NCBI GenBank assembly: GCA_013400975.1
Contig: WBMZ01003005.1
Coordinates: forward strand, 1-64,000
DNA from: Atrichornis clamosus
Taxonomy: Eukaryota; Chordata; Aves; Passeriformes; Menuridae
Reading direction: 5' to 3'
DNA: 64,000 nt
The position numbers were made by a program, and so were the translations under genes. The notes under the pieces were generated by a model. That model saw only the letters and a program-made list of their open reading frames with translations. It searched no databases and was not told the DNA's origin. Position 1 is the stretch's first letter; the number at the start of each line of letters is the position of its first letter. Below are positions 11,836 through 23,744 of this stretch, one piece after another.

Positions 11836-13686
11836 ATCCCTACAAGAAAAAACTACTTCTCAGGTGGCTGATGGCCCCCCATTATTCACTTAACTTGCTT
11901 TATTCTGTGTGAACATAAACAAGTGTAATTAAAACTGTGTGCCACAAGACTATGACACAATCCAGTTCTTCAGTTATTCAGTAAAATTGTCTTTAAGATA
12001 ACTGTATAGACAGAATACTGCTAAAGCCCCCAGAGCAAGCAAATTCCTCATATACTTAATGGAATTTTACTCAGATAAGCATACAAAATTACAAACCCCA
12101 ATAATATTTCAACTGTAACAAAAACATAGGATGAAAAAATCACTTTTCACTTATTTACTTAATTGTCACTATGTGCAGAGACAGCCTCAACATACTTATG
12201 AAAAGCAGAACCTCGCTGACTTCTTTATCTGCACATACAGGTTTTCAGATGATCTCTCTGATCTATCAAGTGTTTCCCAGACATAAAGAAGAAAGCAACA
12301 ATTTGCTGGATATCTAAGTTCTTTCTTTTTTTAATCAAGTTTCCTCTTTCCTTATAAATTTCTTCCCATCCCTCACCTTCACACTTCTCTCTCCCACATT
12401 TCTGGTATCTCATTTTCTCTTTGCTGTTATCTCTTCGCTTTCATGTGAAAGAAAGCTAGATTGAGCAAACAGAAAACTAAACTGAATTTATTCCCATTGT
12501 CACACTTTGTCACTTCAATAATTTTTCTAATTACATCCAAAATTCTGTCGCTCTGGCAGTGTTAAGTCCTAGCCCCTACTTTTAAGAGTTTCAGCCTTTA
12601 GGGTGACAGTTTTATTGGATCAGAGAAACATAGCTGAAGATGCTATTCTTATGAAGACAAATAAATCTCTGAAGTACCAAGTTCAGTCTTTGGGTTGCTT
12701 TGAAAACATGGAGACAGGCTTTCTGTCTGATACAATACCCATGGAAGGGTGACAGGGACTGCAATGGAGCAATATGCTCAGTGATTATAGCTGAAGAGAT
12801 CTTAGCTAAATAAAGTTGCTGTTAAATTCAATGTGTTCATCTACTGTAAAACACAACAAAGCATTGCATTTACTACTGGGAAGGCTGTGTGAATTGCAGG
12901 TATAATAAGCTTTCTGCAACATGTGGTTTAACATATTTGGCCATGTATCACTAATGAATGTATTTTAAGTGTTAAAATTAGATTTTAATGTCATTCACCT
13001 TCCTACATCTAGATGAAATCTGATTTCATTCCACCTCTGCTCTCAACCCAGGGCTGTATCAATTTACAACTTACAGCTTCCAGAGAACTGTGAAATTCTG
13101 ATAAGTTTAACTGATTAGGGCTGTTTTCTCCCCTTAAGTGTCTTCTCACTTACTGTCTGGTATTATTTTAAAAAACATAACATCTTCATCAACCTCCAAA
13201 AGCAAATTTCCTTTGAGGAGTGGAACGAGGCAGGGAAGACGAGAGAGAAAGAAAAGGAAAATAAAGATAAAACCTTTGTATTCCCTGTCAATATTAATAT
13301 GCTATCCTGTCCAAAACAGTCATTCTGAATGTATGGCTAGTTCCACAAAAGAGCCACAATAATTTAATACACACTTAGCTTACAACCACCACCAAATAAT
13401 TAGGCAAATTTTTAGCTGAACATGACCATCAGCATAAAATTATAAAGATATGAGTATCGAAGATGTGTAAGAATCTCCAACTTCCCGTTACCTTGACCAA
13501 CTATTTTAGACATTAATACCTTCTTGCTGCAAAAGGTTTCTGTTGAAACCATGCAAAAAGTATCTCCTTAAAGTACTTCAGAAAGCAGAGGCAAATTTCT
13601 GGTTATAATCAAAGGACTGGGTTTTGCTTTTGGGGGCTTTTTTGTTTTAGTTTGGTTTATGGTGAAAATGTTTATTTGTTTGTAGT
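11836..13686. other. Spacer between two inverted LTRs, no gene seen
   Basis: About 1.85 kb of unique AT-rich intronic DNA lies between the opposed LTR copies. Short open frames only. Confidence 0.5.
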
Positions 13687-14450
13687 TGTGTTGGTTTGAA
13701 AGTGAACCAGCAGAGGAATTAAACCCACACAAACACTTTGAGAGAGAGTTCAGGTCGCAATTACAATTTAATGAAAAGATTACAATAAATGTACTGATAC
13801 AGAAAAATGGGGAAAAATCAGACAGCCAGAGCAGAACCTGGCACGCTGTTGGTCAGGGTGAAGGCTGCAGTCCAATTGAGCGGTGGTTGCTGTCCTGTGG
13901 CAGTGGTGGCTGCAGTCCAGGCTGAGAGCAGTTTTCCTCTGGAGGTTCTGCAGTTCCCTTGGATCTGCGCAGTCGGTGCCAGAGGTACCTCAAGCTTCGA
14001 AGTGTCCAGATTATATCCAGGTACAAGTGTTTGGTACCTCCCCCAGGGCAGAGCCTTTCACAGTGGAAGGGTGAGTCATAAGATAATTTTAGGGGGCCCC
14101 TGATGGCTGGGTTGTTACAGCAGCGCATTGATCTTTGAGTCACCGGGTAGTTTAGGGAGTCCTTAATGGGCCCTTAACAGAGATGCCCCTCTCAGTATGG
14201 GTGTGATCATTATTGGTGCTTCCCAGGGGAAGCCATCCCAGCTGTGCCATTTGTGAAGACGAAAGGGACAGACACTACCGGTCTGTACAGGGTTTCCCTT
14301 ATCTTATCTAACACCCAGCTTGTAATTAGAGGGGGCGAGTATGCTCTGGGGAGCCATTGCGAATGACCCATTGTTAACAGCTCATCAGGGCCAACGTAGA
14401 TGGAATTAGAATACACTGTTTGCTTACACCCCATATAGTAACCCAGGACA
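13687..14450 (-). mobile_element. Solo LTR of an avian ERVL-like element (copy 3, short subtype, inverted)
   Basis: Read on the minus strand, the element starts TGTCCTGGGTTACTATATGG (at 14450) and ends AACCAACACA (at 13687), giving 764 bp. The flanks are GTAGT and TTAGT, a 5-bp target duplication with one mismatch. It aligns along its length with the LTR at 11152-11835, but in the opposite orientation. It keeps a stretch near its 5' end and middle that copy 2 has lost, which explains the 80-bp size difference. It is a solo LTR with no gag-pol-env beside it. Confidence 0.9.
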
Positions 14451-16693
14451 TTAGTTGTTTGTTGATTTGTTTTTAATATAGTGCTCTAAATATTTCTATT
14501 CTAATATACTACTGCAAAAAGCCTTATTACTAATGAGAGAGTTTTGCAACCTTACATACTACTCAGCTATTCCACACAATTAACTACCCCACTCCATGTA
14601 TAAGCATAGAGCAATGCACTTTTGTTATAAACAGAAGGGAAACTTCTGGTTTTAAAGGTAACTTGAATATGAAAAACTGATACTGCTGTTCTTGACTGCA
14701 AAGCTGTAACTACCTCAACAATGTTGAAAAATAAATGCCAAGTGTTTTGAAGCAAACAGATGGAGGGAAAGGCTGGGTTATGTATCTAAAAGTCTACTGA
14801 TAATGATAATGTTCTGTGACTGAGCACATGTAAAAAAGTACAGTCTATTCAGCAAAGTTTCTTAATAGTAGCAAAGTGAAGCAACATATATTCCAGTCTT
14901 CATATTCTAATATAACCTTTAATACTATCTTGAGCCACATCTCCATTAGGTTTGAGTGAAGGACATTTTCACATTCACTATCCATTCCCCAATTTAGTCC
15001 TATTTTATATCCTTAAAATCTGAGATGTAATGGAATGATATGGATAACTAAGTTAATCTGTTTATGTACAAATCAAGATACATTCCTAAACAAACCCCAG
15101 CTGATTCTTAGTAGCCTACATTTCCCTCTGGACCTGTCAGTTTCTGTGCTACATCAATCCAGACTTACTTTAAATTTGCTTGGACCCTGGAGAACTATGC
15201 ATTCACCTAGGCACTCACAACTTACAACCCTTCTTCTATTTGTATCTCACAGAATTTATCAAAAACTTTGAGCTGCTTGGTCAGGAAGATGAATTTTTAG
15301 AAGGGCATATGCATGAAAACAGACCAGCATCTCTGAGAAGCAGACCTGTCCCTTAATTCTTTGCACATGAGAGACAGCCATTAAAATTTCTTCATATTCT
15401 TATAGCTCTAGATGGATGTAATTCAGCTTGGGGATTCAGCAAAACACAGGCAGCTAAATACAGATGAATATATTTCCTCCTGTTCCCCTCCACCCTCATT
15501 AAAATAACCCTTACTGGCTAGATGAACTGGTGCAAAAATACAGACAATAAATGGGACAAAACTATTAAAGAGACCACATAGGCTGGGAAGATCACAGAGC
15601 ATTAGAGGTAGACAGGTCCCTTTCTTCACAGCAGGTAAGAAAAATGCTTCTAAAACTGAGAGAATTATCTGGGAAAAAACTCCAAAACTATTGTTTTCAC
15701 TTCAGTACACCTAGTAAGAGTATCATCTTGCTAAAAAAAAGAGAGATTGAAAAGCATTTTTTTTCCAATAGCTATATCCAGGCAAAGGATTCCTTTGCCT
15801 TCCATGTCTAGGAATGTACATTCCTATAAATAACCACCATTAGGTTGGTTGACCTTTTAATGATATTTTTGCATGGAAAACCTCTCAAAACCAGATATCT
15901 AGAGATGAAGGTTGTCACTTCTGTGCAAAGATTATGTTAAATACACTTTTAGAAAAACATCACAATGAACAAACATGCTTTTCGGAGAAATGGGTGGAAA
16001 ATTTGTATCAGTGCGTGCCTATCACAAGATATATTTTAAAGTATGTCTTTTATATTGGTATTTCCCTATATGTTGCACATAAAGAAAATGGCTCACAGAA
16101 GATCTGTTGAAAGACTGACTTGCTTTATGTCAGTTCTGTACTTTGTATATACCTTCACATGCCCCTTCCTTCTTTGAAGACAACTATACACACAGCACAA
16201 GTTTCCAACTGATTCCTCACTAGACTTCACTAACAGCATCAAACACTCGTCCACACAAGTGCGTTTATAATCAGGATTCAATAGCAAAACATACATGTAT
16301 AATTTCCAAATAGAGCATACCCAAGAAAACATGTTTAAAAATCGTTTCATTCACTGATAGACTGCCACAATTACTAAGAATATCACAGATTAATCCGAGG
16401 AACACAGGTTCTAATAATGATAATTTTTCTGTTTTATCTCTCACCTAATTTTGCAAATTCTGCTGTACTCCCAATACTGTAGAAGCTCTCTGAAGAAGTA
16501 ATCTTACTTTTTTTTTTTAATACTGTCTTTCTTCTTGTTAAATTTCACTGTATCAAGTTTGGAAAAGTGAGTTTGTGGGAAATCACATACACCCTAATTG
16601 TTGCATACTGCTTATACAGTGTACTGTCCATAACTATCAAAATACAACTTTCTTCTTTAGTCAGAACTATATTGCGATGACTGATTTTATTCC
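14451..16693. other. Intronic unique sequence
   Basis: No gene or mobile element recognised. Small adjacent inverted repeats occur at 15781-15825. Confidence 0.5.
15781..15825. repeat. Two adjacent short inverted repeats
   Basis: GGCAAAGG (15781-15788) pairs with CCTTTGCC (15792-15799) across a 3-nt loop. Ten bases further on lies the perfect 16-bp palindrome AGGAATGTACATTCCT (15810-15825). No function is assigned. Confidence 0.75.
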
Positions 16694-17567
16694 TGTCCTG
16701 GGTTGTGGGGATATAGTAAAGCAATGTATTCTCCCCCATCTGTATTAGCCCTGATGAGCTGTTAACGACAGGTCATTTGCAACAACTGCCCAGTTCATGT
16801 TTGGCCCCTCGGACTGCAAGCTGGGTGCTAGATAAGATAAGGAAACCCTGTGGTGTGGTCCATTTGTCTTCACAAAAGACACAGCTGGGAGAGCTTCCCC
16901 CTGAAAGCACCAACAGTAATCATACCCATCCTGAGGAGGCCATCTTGGTTAATGGGCCATCATGGACAATGGGCAGCTGTAATGACCCAACCACCCAGAA
17001 CCTCCCAAACTCTCTTATCTCATTATTCCATTGTGAAATGTTCCATCCTGGGGGAGGTACATGGACATTCCTGCGGGAATATAATGAAGCCTGCCTGGAC
17101 CCTGGGGTACACTCTCTTCAGCATTGTCTCAGCAGATCTGAGGGAGCTGCAGGACCTCCAAAGGACCACCGCTCTCAGCCTGGACTGCATCCACCCTTTC
17201 CACCGGATTACAACCACCACTTCCACTGGACTGCAACCACCACTCAACCGGACTGCAGCCTCCCTGCCTCCCCTGCCTCACCAGCGCCCCTAACCGGATG
17301 TGGCCATAACTACAACACAGGGGAGACCGGGTGACAGGCAGGGAGTCTGTTACTGGTGTTTGTTGTTGTTATTGTCATTTTTTGTTCTGCTGTGTTTTAT
17401 ATATTTATTTTTTTTTCAAGTAAAGAACTGTTATTCCTTTTCCCACATTTGTGCTTAAAAGCCTTGTAATTTTCAAAAGTACAATAAGTCAGGGGAAGGG
17501 GTAATTCTTTCCATTCCAGGAGGGTTCCTGCTCTCCTTGGCAGATATCTCCTTTTCAAACTAGGACA
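16694..17567 (+). mobile_element. Solo LTR of an avian ERVL-like element (copy 4, long subtype)
   Basis: This 874-bp LTR starts TGTCCTGGGTTGTGGGG and ends AACTAGGACA. The flanking pentamers are identical (ATTCC at 16689-16693 and 17568-17572), a perfect 5-bp target duplication. It is the closest relative of the LTR at 1151-1997. Most of the length difference is one extra unit in the internal minisatellite (17180-17260). A poly(A)-like AGTAAA lies near 17420. The 185-codon open frame at 16777-17334 runs inside the LTR, has a shifted overlapping partner, and matches no retroviral protein I know, so it is not called as a gene. Confidence 0.94.
17180..17260 (+). repeat. Minisatellite inside LTR copy 4 (about 3.5 units)
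   Basis: About 3.5 head-to-tail units of roughly 22 bp are present, versus about 2.5 in the sister LTRs at 1643-1700, in 11152-11835 and in 13687-14450. The extra unit has its own changes (CCGGATTACAACCACCACTT), so it is not a very recent slip. Confidence 0.78.
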
Positions 17568-19432
17568 ATTCCTCAGAAGAAATTAAATTCTTATCTTTCA
17601 CATTTTGGTGCACCTCATTTGGCACAGGATTTAAGGAATTTTAAAAATTAAGTTTAGGAACACTGCAAGGAAAAACAGGGAGTTGTTTCTTTTATTTCCA
17701 CTGGGGCTAGAATATAAGTCTTCAAAAACCATGAAGACCAGTGAGTTCACATCTCCATTCTAAAGATAGTTCACATCAAAACTGACACAACAGTCTTAGA
17801 TTCACCTCAAATGATAAAGAATTCACTTCTTATTATTGTACTCACAGATAACCTCTGCTGAAGAAACAGAAAGCCTAGCTATAAGCATGCTGGCACCAAG
17901 AATGCTTTTGAGCTTTTCTGACCTCACATGTTCACCAGATTTCATCACAACCACATTAATTTTAATGAACTACACATAAAAAAATATGTCATGTAGCTAT
18001 AGCTGGGAAATATTTTCATTATTGCAATCAGATAATAATAAAACTCTAGGAAACTAACAGAACTGAGTGTAAATATTTAGTGCAACATTAACCTACTACT
18101 GGCATCCAAAATTTAAGATTATGAGCTTAAATGGCAAACATTGCACCTTGGATAAGTGTCTTGGAACAGTGAAGCTCAGCGGCATTGAAGGCAGACTGAG
18201 AAATATTTGTATCTAGGTATACAATGGTCAAAACCTCCTGTAGAAGAGCAGCTCAACATGATGCACAGAGTGTTTTAAAGAGCTCCTCACACAGCTTGCT
18301 TGCAGCTGATATAATTACAAATCTGATTACAAGCTGATGTGAGTTACAAATCCTTTATGTTCAAATCAGTTACACATCTAATGTTGGTTCTGAAGTAAGT
18401 TGGATTTGGAGTAAACTCAAATTGTAATCCAAACCATTTAGGAAGCCACCCCTTTGGTCTCATCTAACAGCCACGTAAAACCTCCTTTGTCCAAAGAAGA
18501 AACTTGAGTTGTTATAACCTGCACCCACATCTAGAGCTACAGATCCAACAGAAATCTTATACGGTGTAGTCATGCAGATGAGTTACATTCCAGGAAGGAT
18601 TTATTCCTCCATTTAAGAATGGAGGATACTGTAATCTTTTTTAATTACTAGCTTCTGAGCCTACCTGGTTTGATAAGATATTGCAATGCTGCATATTTTT
18701 ACCACAAAAGACCATTTTTTCTTCACCACTGGAAATATCTGAAAATATCTATTGTTTCTACTGAAGCACAAGAAAATAGGCTGGATAAAAGATGCCACTA
18801 GTGAGAGGAAAGACCTAAGGAAACTCAGATACACATAAAATCAATGTAACTGATATGAAAACACAGTTTCAAAAATCTGCTTAAATATTTACAAAATTTC
18901 AAGATTAGATAATTTGTAAATTAGTTCATTTTGTTTGAGATGGGTCACTCAGCATATCACCAATTTGGATTTTGTTAGGCAGATGAGCAAAGATAAAATG
19001 TTTGGGGCTTTTTTTTCTCTGCTAGAGGGATGTTAGTGGCTGTCAGCAAGTATGTCTCTGATCTCCAGTGCGCAAATCACTCCAGCAGCTAGCATCTGGG
19101 GGCTTGCACACAAATCTCAGCTGCTGAAAGACAGAAAAGCCATGCAGGAATGAGGGATGTTATCTAGCAGTCTGGTCCCCAGCAAGATCACAGACAGTAC
19201 TCTTGGGGAATAAGGCTGTTTGTAAAGTAAAGTATATTTTATCCTTTTTCTTTCTTTATTTATTTTTATTAGGAAGTCACCTACTTACTATTTTTACCGT
19301 ATTCTAAGGGCTGTAATATAGCTACAGCTTTTGCTATAATGCTCAAAATTTACAAATAAGTGGTGGTATTTCTTTCTTGCCAAAAGCAACCCAGCAAAGC
19401 CTTGAACCAGGGCTATCTGTTTGGATCAAGGA

Positions 19433-19457
19433 CACACTGATGTCAAACATCAGTGTG
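19433..19457. repeat. Perfect 11-bp inverted repeat, 3-nt loop
   Basis: CACACTGATGT (19433-19443) is followed by CAA and then its exact reverse complement ACATCAGTGTG (19447-19457). It could form a hairpin in DNA or RNA. No function is assigned. Confidence 0.9.
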
Positions 19458-20173
19458 AACAAAATTGTGTTGCATCACACCCTGACACAGTGAACATCAA
19501 CAATTCTCAGGCAACACAGCAGAGTGCAAAACTGGAAGAGGTCATTAAACCCAAAGTTTCTTAAATAGACAAAAAAGCTTCTTCTCCTTTTTACAAGGGT
19601 TAGAATAAGATTGTGTGGATTCATTATGACTCCACAAAATTAAGAGGAATGTGGAAACAACCACTTACTATGAAGCAATCAAACAACAACTTCTCTTTCG
19701 CATTTGTCACTGAAGGTTACACACATTCTAATGACACAAAATTAGCTACTTTTGGATTTCAGACAATGGAATTTCAGTGATCTTGCTTTGTTACTTTTGC
19801 TGACAACTTATTTAAACTCACCACCCATGCAGTGGAGTGGTGTGAATATTCACTGCTTACTGAAAACTGGACAAAGTGCTAAGGACAGAAAGTACAAGTT
19901 CTGTGTAAGTGTTTCAACATACGTTGAAGGTGAAATCAGATCTCTCACCCTTCAAAGTCAGACTATGAACATAAGTGTATAAGTAATATCATTTTAGGAA
20001 AGAAAAAAAAATTTGGCTAACATAAAAAGTTCGAAAGAAGGTATCAAATCCTTTTCTATTTTCTTCAAGTCTGTGTGCAACTGAATTACAGTTCATACAG
20101 GTTGCTTTAAAAGAGAGTGAGCAATATGAACGAATACAGAACTAGATTTGGATTATTTAACAGATGCCTGGAC

Positions 20174-20194
20174 AGTACTCAGTACTCAGTACTC
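20174..20194. repeat. Three tandem copies of a 7-mer
   Basis: AGTACTC is repeated three times without error. Each unit contains the palindrome AGTACT. It is a small simple repeat. Confidence 0.9.
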
Positions 20195-20493
20195 AGGATG
20201 GCTGCAATGGTTCCAGTAATTATCAAAACCAAGATACTTTTAATGCTTCTCTCTGAAAACTAATCTGTTTACCTCCAAATTAACTACATTTTTCTTTTCT
20301 AAGACAGCACTGCATGATACAAAACTAACATGGAATAAAAAGTGTATAGATATAATCTTTTCACAAAGATAGACACAAAATTAATATTTAAACTGAACTT
20401 AATGTTTTTCAGACTTTTATCTTTTTAACTTCTGTGTTCTTGAAAGGGAAAAATGGAATAAGATGTTACAGGTCAGTTTGCAAATTCTATTTT

Positions 20494-20818
20494 CATAGAA
20501 TCATAGATCTTTTAGGTTGGAAAAAACCTCCAAGATCATTGAGCCCAACCTTTGAACAAACACCACCATGCCAACTAAACCATAGCACTAAATGCCCCAT
20601 CCCATCATTTCTTGAACACTTCCAGGGATGGTCACTCCACTACCTTCCTGTGCAGTCTATTCTAATGCTTAACAATCCTTTCCATGAAGAAATTCTTTCT
20701 GATGGTCAATGTGAACCTCCCCTGTAGCAGGCAGAGGCCATTTCCTCTCGTCCTGTTTCTAGTTGCCTGGGAGAACAGGCCGACCCTACCTTTCTACAAC
20801 CTCCTTTGAGGTAGCTGT
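20494..20818 (-). mobile_element. CR1 LINE, 3'-terminal fragment
   Basis: In plus orientation the fragment opens with CATAGAATCATAGATC, the reverse complement of a CR1 3' end. The order of familiar CR1 3' blocks follows: TTTTAGGTTGGAAAAAACCT, TCATTGAGCCCAACC, TCCAGGGATGGTCACTCC, and the segment that in active copies encodes the end of the reverse-transcriptase ORF. It is 5'-truncated, as most CR1 copies are. The 97-codon open frames over it are incidental. Confidence 0.92.
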
Positions 20819-21949
20819 TAGTACCAAGGCAGTATCTAGTTGCTTTCAAGGTATAAAACTGGTTACTGACTAGCAGAAAAATGAACCAGAAGAATGAATG
20901 GGTCACTACTGAACTGATGAACCAGAAAGACAGCCTGACTATCCTAGTCAGGTACTGGGCTGAAGCTTCAGGGTAAGAGTAGTCTTTATAAAAGAGCATA
21001 TTAAGAGTATCTGCACTCTCTTACTGGTGTGACAGAATTAACAGTTGAACACACACTAAAGGGATATGCCACTGGATTCCAGGCATAAGAAACATTTTGT
21101 ATCTGTTGAAGAAAGCAATTCCAAAACCCTGCACTGAAGAATGAATTGCCCAAATTGCAAACCAGTTCCTTTAATGAGAACAAATAGTCTAATATGCTTG
21201 GGACTATTATTTTAAAAGAACTAAAATACTATTGTATAAGAGAATTAACACTATTTGGATTGTTTTGTTTATCTTGGAGATAAACAGATTGACTTGTTTG
21301 CAACCATAAACTAGAAAGAACTCTATGGTCAGGCAATGGCACTGTGGGATCAGAGGCGGCCTAAGGAATACGTAGATCCAACAGTTAATTTGCCACTTGG
21401 TAATCCACCTCTCAAACTGATAAACACAGTATTTGGGCTTTTGTGGCATTGTTTTTGCTAAAGCTGAAGCCTATAGAGATACAAAATTCTAGAATGTGAT
21501 AACACAGCCTGAGATTACAAGAGGAAGGGCCATCTGAATAAACTGCATATCTGTATCAGCAAGGACTTTGATAAATATTCAAAGTGAATTTTTGTATTTC
21601 AATGAAAATGTTTCTCCAGTAGATGTTAATATTTTCTGTGAGTTGAAAACATTGAAATGTGAAAATAAACACATGGGAGGTCAAAAGCTGCGAGCCATTC
21701 GACAATAGCTATCCTTGGTACAACAGTGAAGGAAGATCCAGAATACTGAAGAACAAGAAAGACTTTCCATTCCTTCTTATTTTGGAAACTAAAACTTTCC
21801 CTTCTGAAATACACCCTTCAATATTTATATGTAAAGACAAGGGATTCTTACCTTAAAACCTATTCCACTGTAAGAAGAAGAGAAGAGAGCGTTTACCTCC
21901 ACTAGCAAAAACACAGCCATAAGCCACAGTGCAGGGACTCTCTTCTGTT

Positions 21950-22050
21950 CAGCTCCTGTAAGGTTTCATCTGAGATCTGAGACACTGCATCCAGTCCTGC
22001 ATAGCCTCAGTACAGGACAGATGTTCAGAAACTGGGGGGAGTTGATCTGA
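21950..22050 (+). mobile_element. Probable decayed CR1 fragment
   Basis: A run resembling the CR1 ORF2 block that usually reads 'GGTGAGACC(T)CATCTGGAGTACTG...GTCCAG...' is visible, here as AGGTTTCATCTGAGATCTGA then CACTGCATCCAGTCCTGC and CCTCAGTACAGGACAG. It is short and diverged. Boundaries are approximate. Confidence 0.5.
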
Positions 22051-22150
22051 ATAGTTATCATCTGGATGTATCACATGTGAAGAGATACTAGAAGTAGATT
22101 TGCTCAGTTTGTAACGGGCTTAAGAATGGGGAATCTAACTGCAGTCATAT

Positions 22151-23012
22151 TGTCCTGGGGTAATCCATAATGTTATTGTATTCCATATCTATCTGTGCCC
22201 AAAAATTGTTACTGTATCTTTAAGACCCTAGAAACCAGAACCTTGAGTGGGGGTGTTATCGTGGATGCTTTTAAAATCATCTTTCGCAGGCCATTTCCTC
22301 ATTTTTGGTCATGGGGTATTTGCTTTGCTGGCTGTTTGGTCTTTGCCTAAGAAGAGATTTTTTCCTTTTTGTGTTCTCTTTTCATTTTGGGGTATTTTTT
22401 GTCTGCTTGGACAGACTGCAGTTAGAGTTTGGGCTGCCTTGGGGTGAATTCCGCAGGTGTCTTTCCACAGTCAGGGGCATCATGCCGACAGGAGAGAAGC
22501 AGTCCCACTCTGGCCCAAATCGCTGGTGGCTCAGCAGCAGCACCCAGCTGAGGAGAGAAAACACTAGATGGCCCCAAGCCAACTGCTCTGCCTGGCTCTA
22601 CCCACCCTGCTGTGCCTTGCTGTCGGGAGTGTGCCAACGCCAGATGAGCTGTCAGGTCTTTGTCTGCCACTAGAAAAGCTCAAGCCTTCTGGGAGGGATC
22701 TGACACCATCTTGGCCCTTTGTCTTACAAGCCCAAGGCCATCCCTGCCAGACGCCATCTCAGGAAGGGTATTTTTGGCATTTTGGGTCTCTCTTTGTTCC
22801 CATGGCAGGTCGCGGAGTTTTTACTAGTTTGGTATCTAGCAGTTATTTACTTTCTTTCCTTGTCTGGTGGCATTCTGTTTGTTAGTAAGCAGCTATTTTT
22901 TCACTTACATCTACTCATATGTCATTCATTATTGGTGGAAAGGAATTGGCTGGAATCCAGGGGGAGGTTACTCATTTCAGAGTGCCCACCTTTTTAAGCT
23001 GTCTCAAATCTA
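22151..23012 (+). mobile_element. Decayed avian ERVL-type LTR
   Basis: The element starts TGTCCTGGGGTAATCC, like the solo LTRs in this window. Its last part has blocks I recognise from avian ERVL LTRs: TTTGTTCCCATGGCAGG, a short GGAATTGGCTGGAATCC stretch, GGGGGAGG, then CAGAGTGCCCACCTTTTTAA and GTCTCAAATC. The expected terminal ACA is degraded and I found no matching target duplication, so the 3' border is approximate. It is GC-richer than the flanks. No internal retroviral genes lie beside it. The several overlapping 66-122-codon open frames are not treated as genes. Confidence 0.68.
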
Positions 23013-23744
23013 TATACCCAAATGTAACAATTTTATCATTAAAATGCATATCTGTGACAGGTGATTTTAGTTTATCTTGTTAAATAGTAGAGATCTTATC
23101 TGTTTAGGGAGTTTACCTCATAATAAAGAATCATGTTTGGCAACAAATAATAACCATCCCTTAGCTGAAGAACTGATAAGGAATACAATTTCAATTCATT
23201 CATGAGCATTCAATTTCTCCAAATAATTCTCACAGGGAGTGGACGCAAATGAAAGCCGTAGAAGTTGGCAACCAAACCTTTTAGATGGGCACTGTACTTC
23301 ACTCTTAAAAGACCTGGATCTGGATGCACAAGTAATTTCAATAGATATTGAGTGATAAGCAGTGAGAGTAGCCAGAAAGATGATCTAGATAACTTAGTAG
23401 CAGGTCAGTAATGTTCACAAGAAACAAGGTTGTTGAATAGTCAGTCTTGGGATCTGAAGACTTACTGGCCTCTGGTTTGTTATCACCACCAGTTTAAAAG
23501 TGCTGCAACTGGAATGTGATTAAAGTATTCCAGAATAAACTTCAATATGCCTGAAACTTTAAAAAGAGTATAAAACATCCATAAAGAGCAAGTATAGGAG
23601 TGAATACCCAAAGGGTCTGGAGCTCTTGCAAAATTGCCACTATTAGTCAACTCTAGACACTACCACTCAGAGCACCACCAAAACATAGAGCTCTTGGCAT
23701 AGAGGCAAAATGCTATGGCCAGATAATACAAGAAGCTAGATTAC
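23013..23744. other. Intronic unique sequence
   Basis: AT-rich, with no recognisable gene or repeat. Confidence 0.5.

Larger units (their letters stand above)
17568..20493. other. Intronic unique sequence
   Basis: AT-rich, with no gene recognised. It contains the 11-bp inverted repeat at 19433-19457 and a 7-bp triplication at 20174-20194. Confidence 0.5.

Noticed and set aside
16777..17334. 185-codon plus-strand open frame, and overlapping 147-codon frame
   Set aside because: Both lie wholly inside a solo LTR with intact borders and target duplication. The composition reflects the internal minisatellite, and no retroviral protein motif is present.
21837..21860. Possible 16-bp micro-exon on the minus strand (TTCTTACAG...AAGGTAAGAA)
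   Set aside because: Good splice-like ends but far too short, not a multiple of three, and no supporting neighbour.
22305..22997. Cluster of 92-122-codon open frames
   Set aside because: They overlap in several frames inside a decayed LTR; the higher GC content of the LTR explains the open frames.
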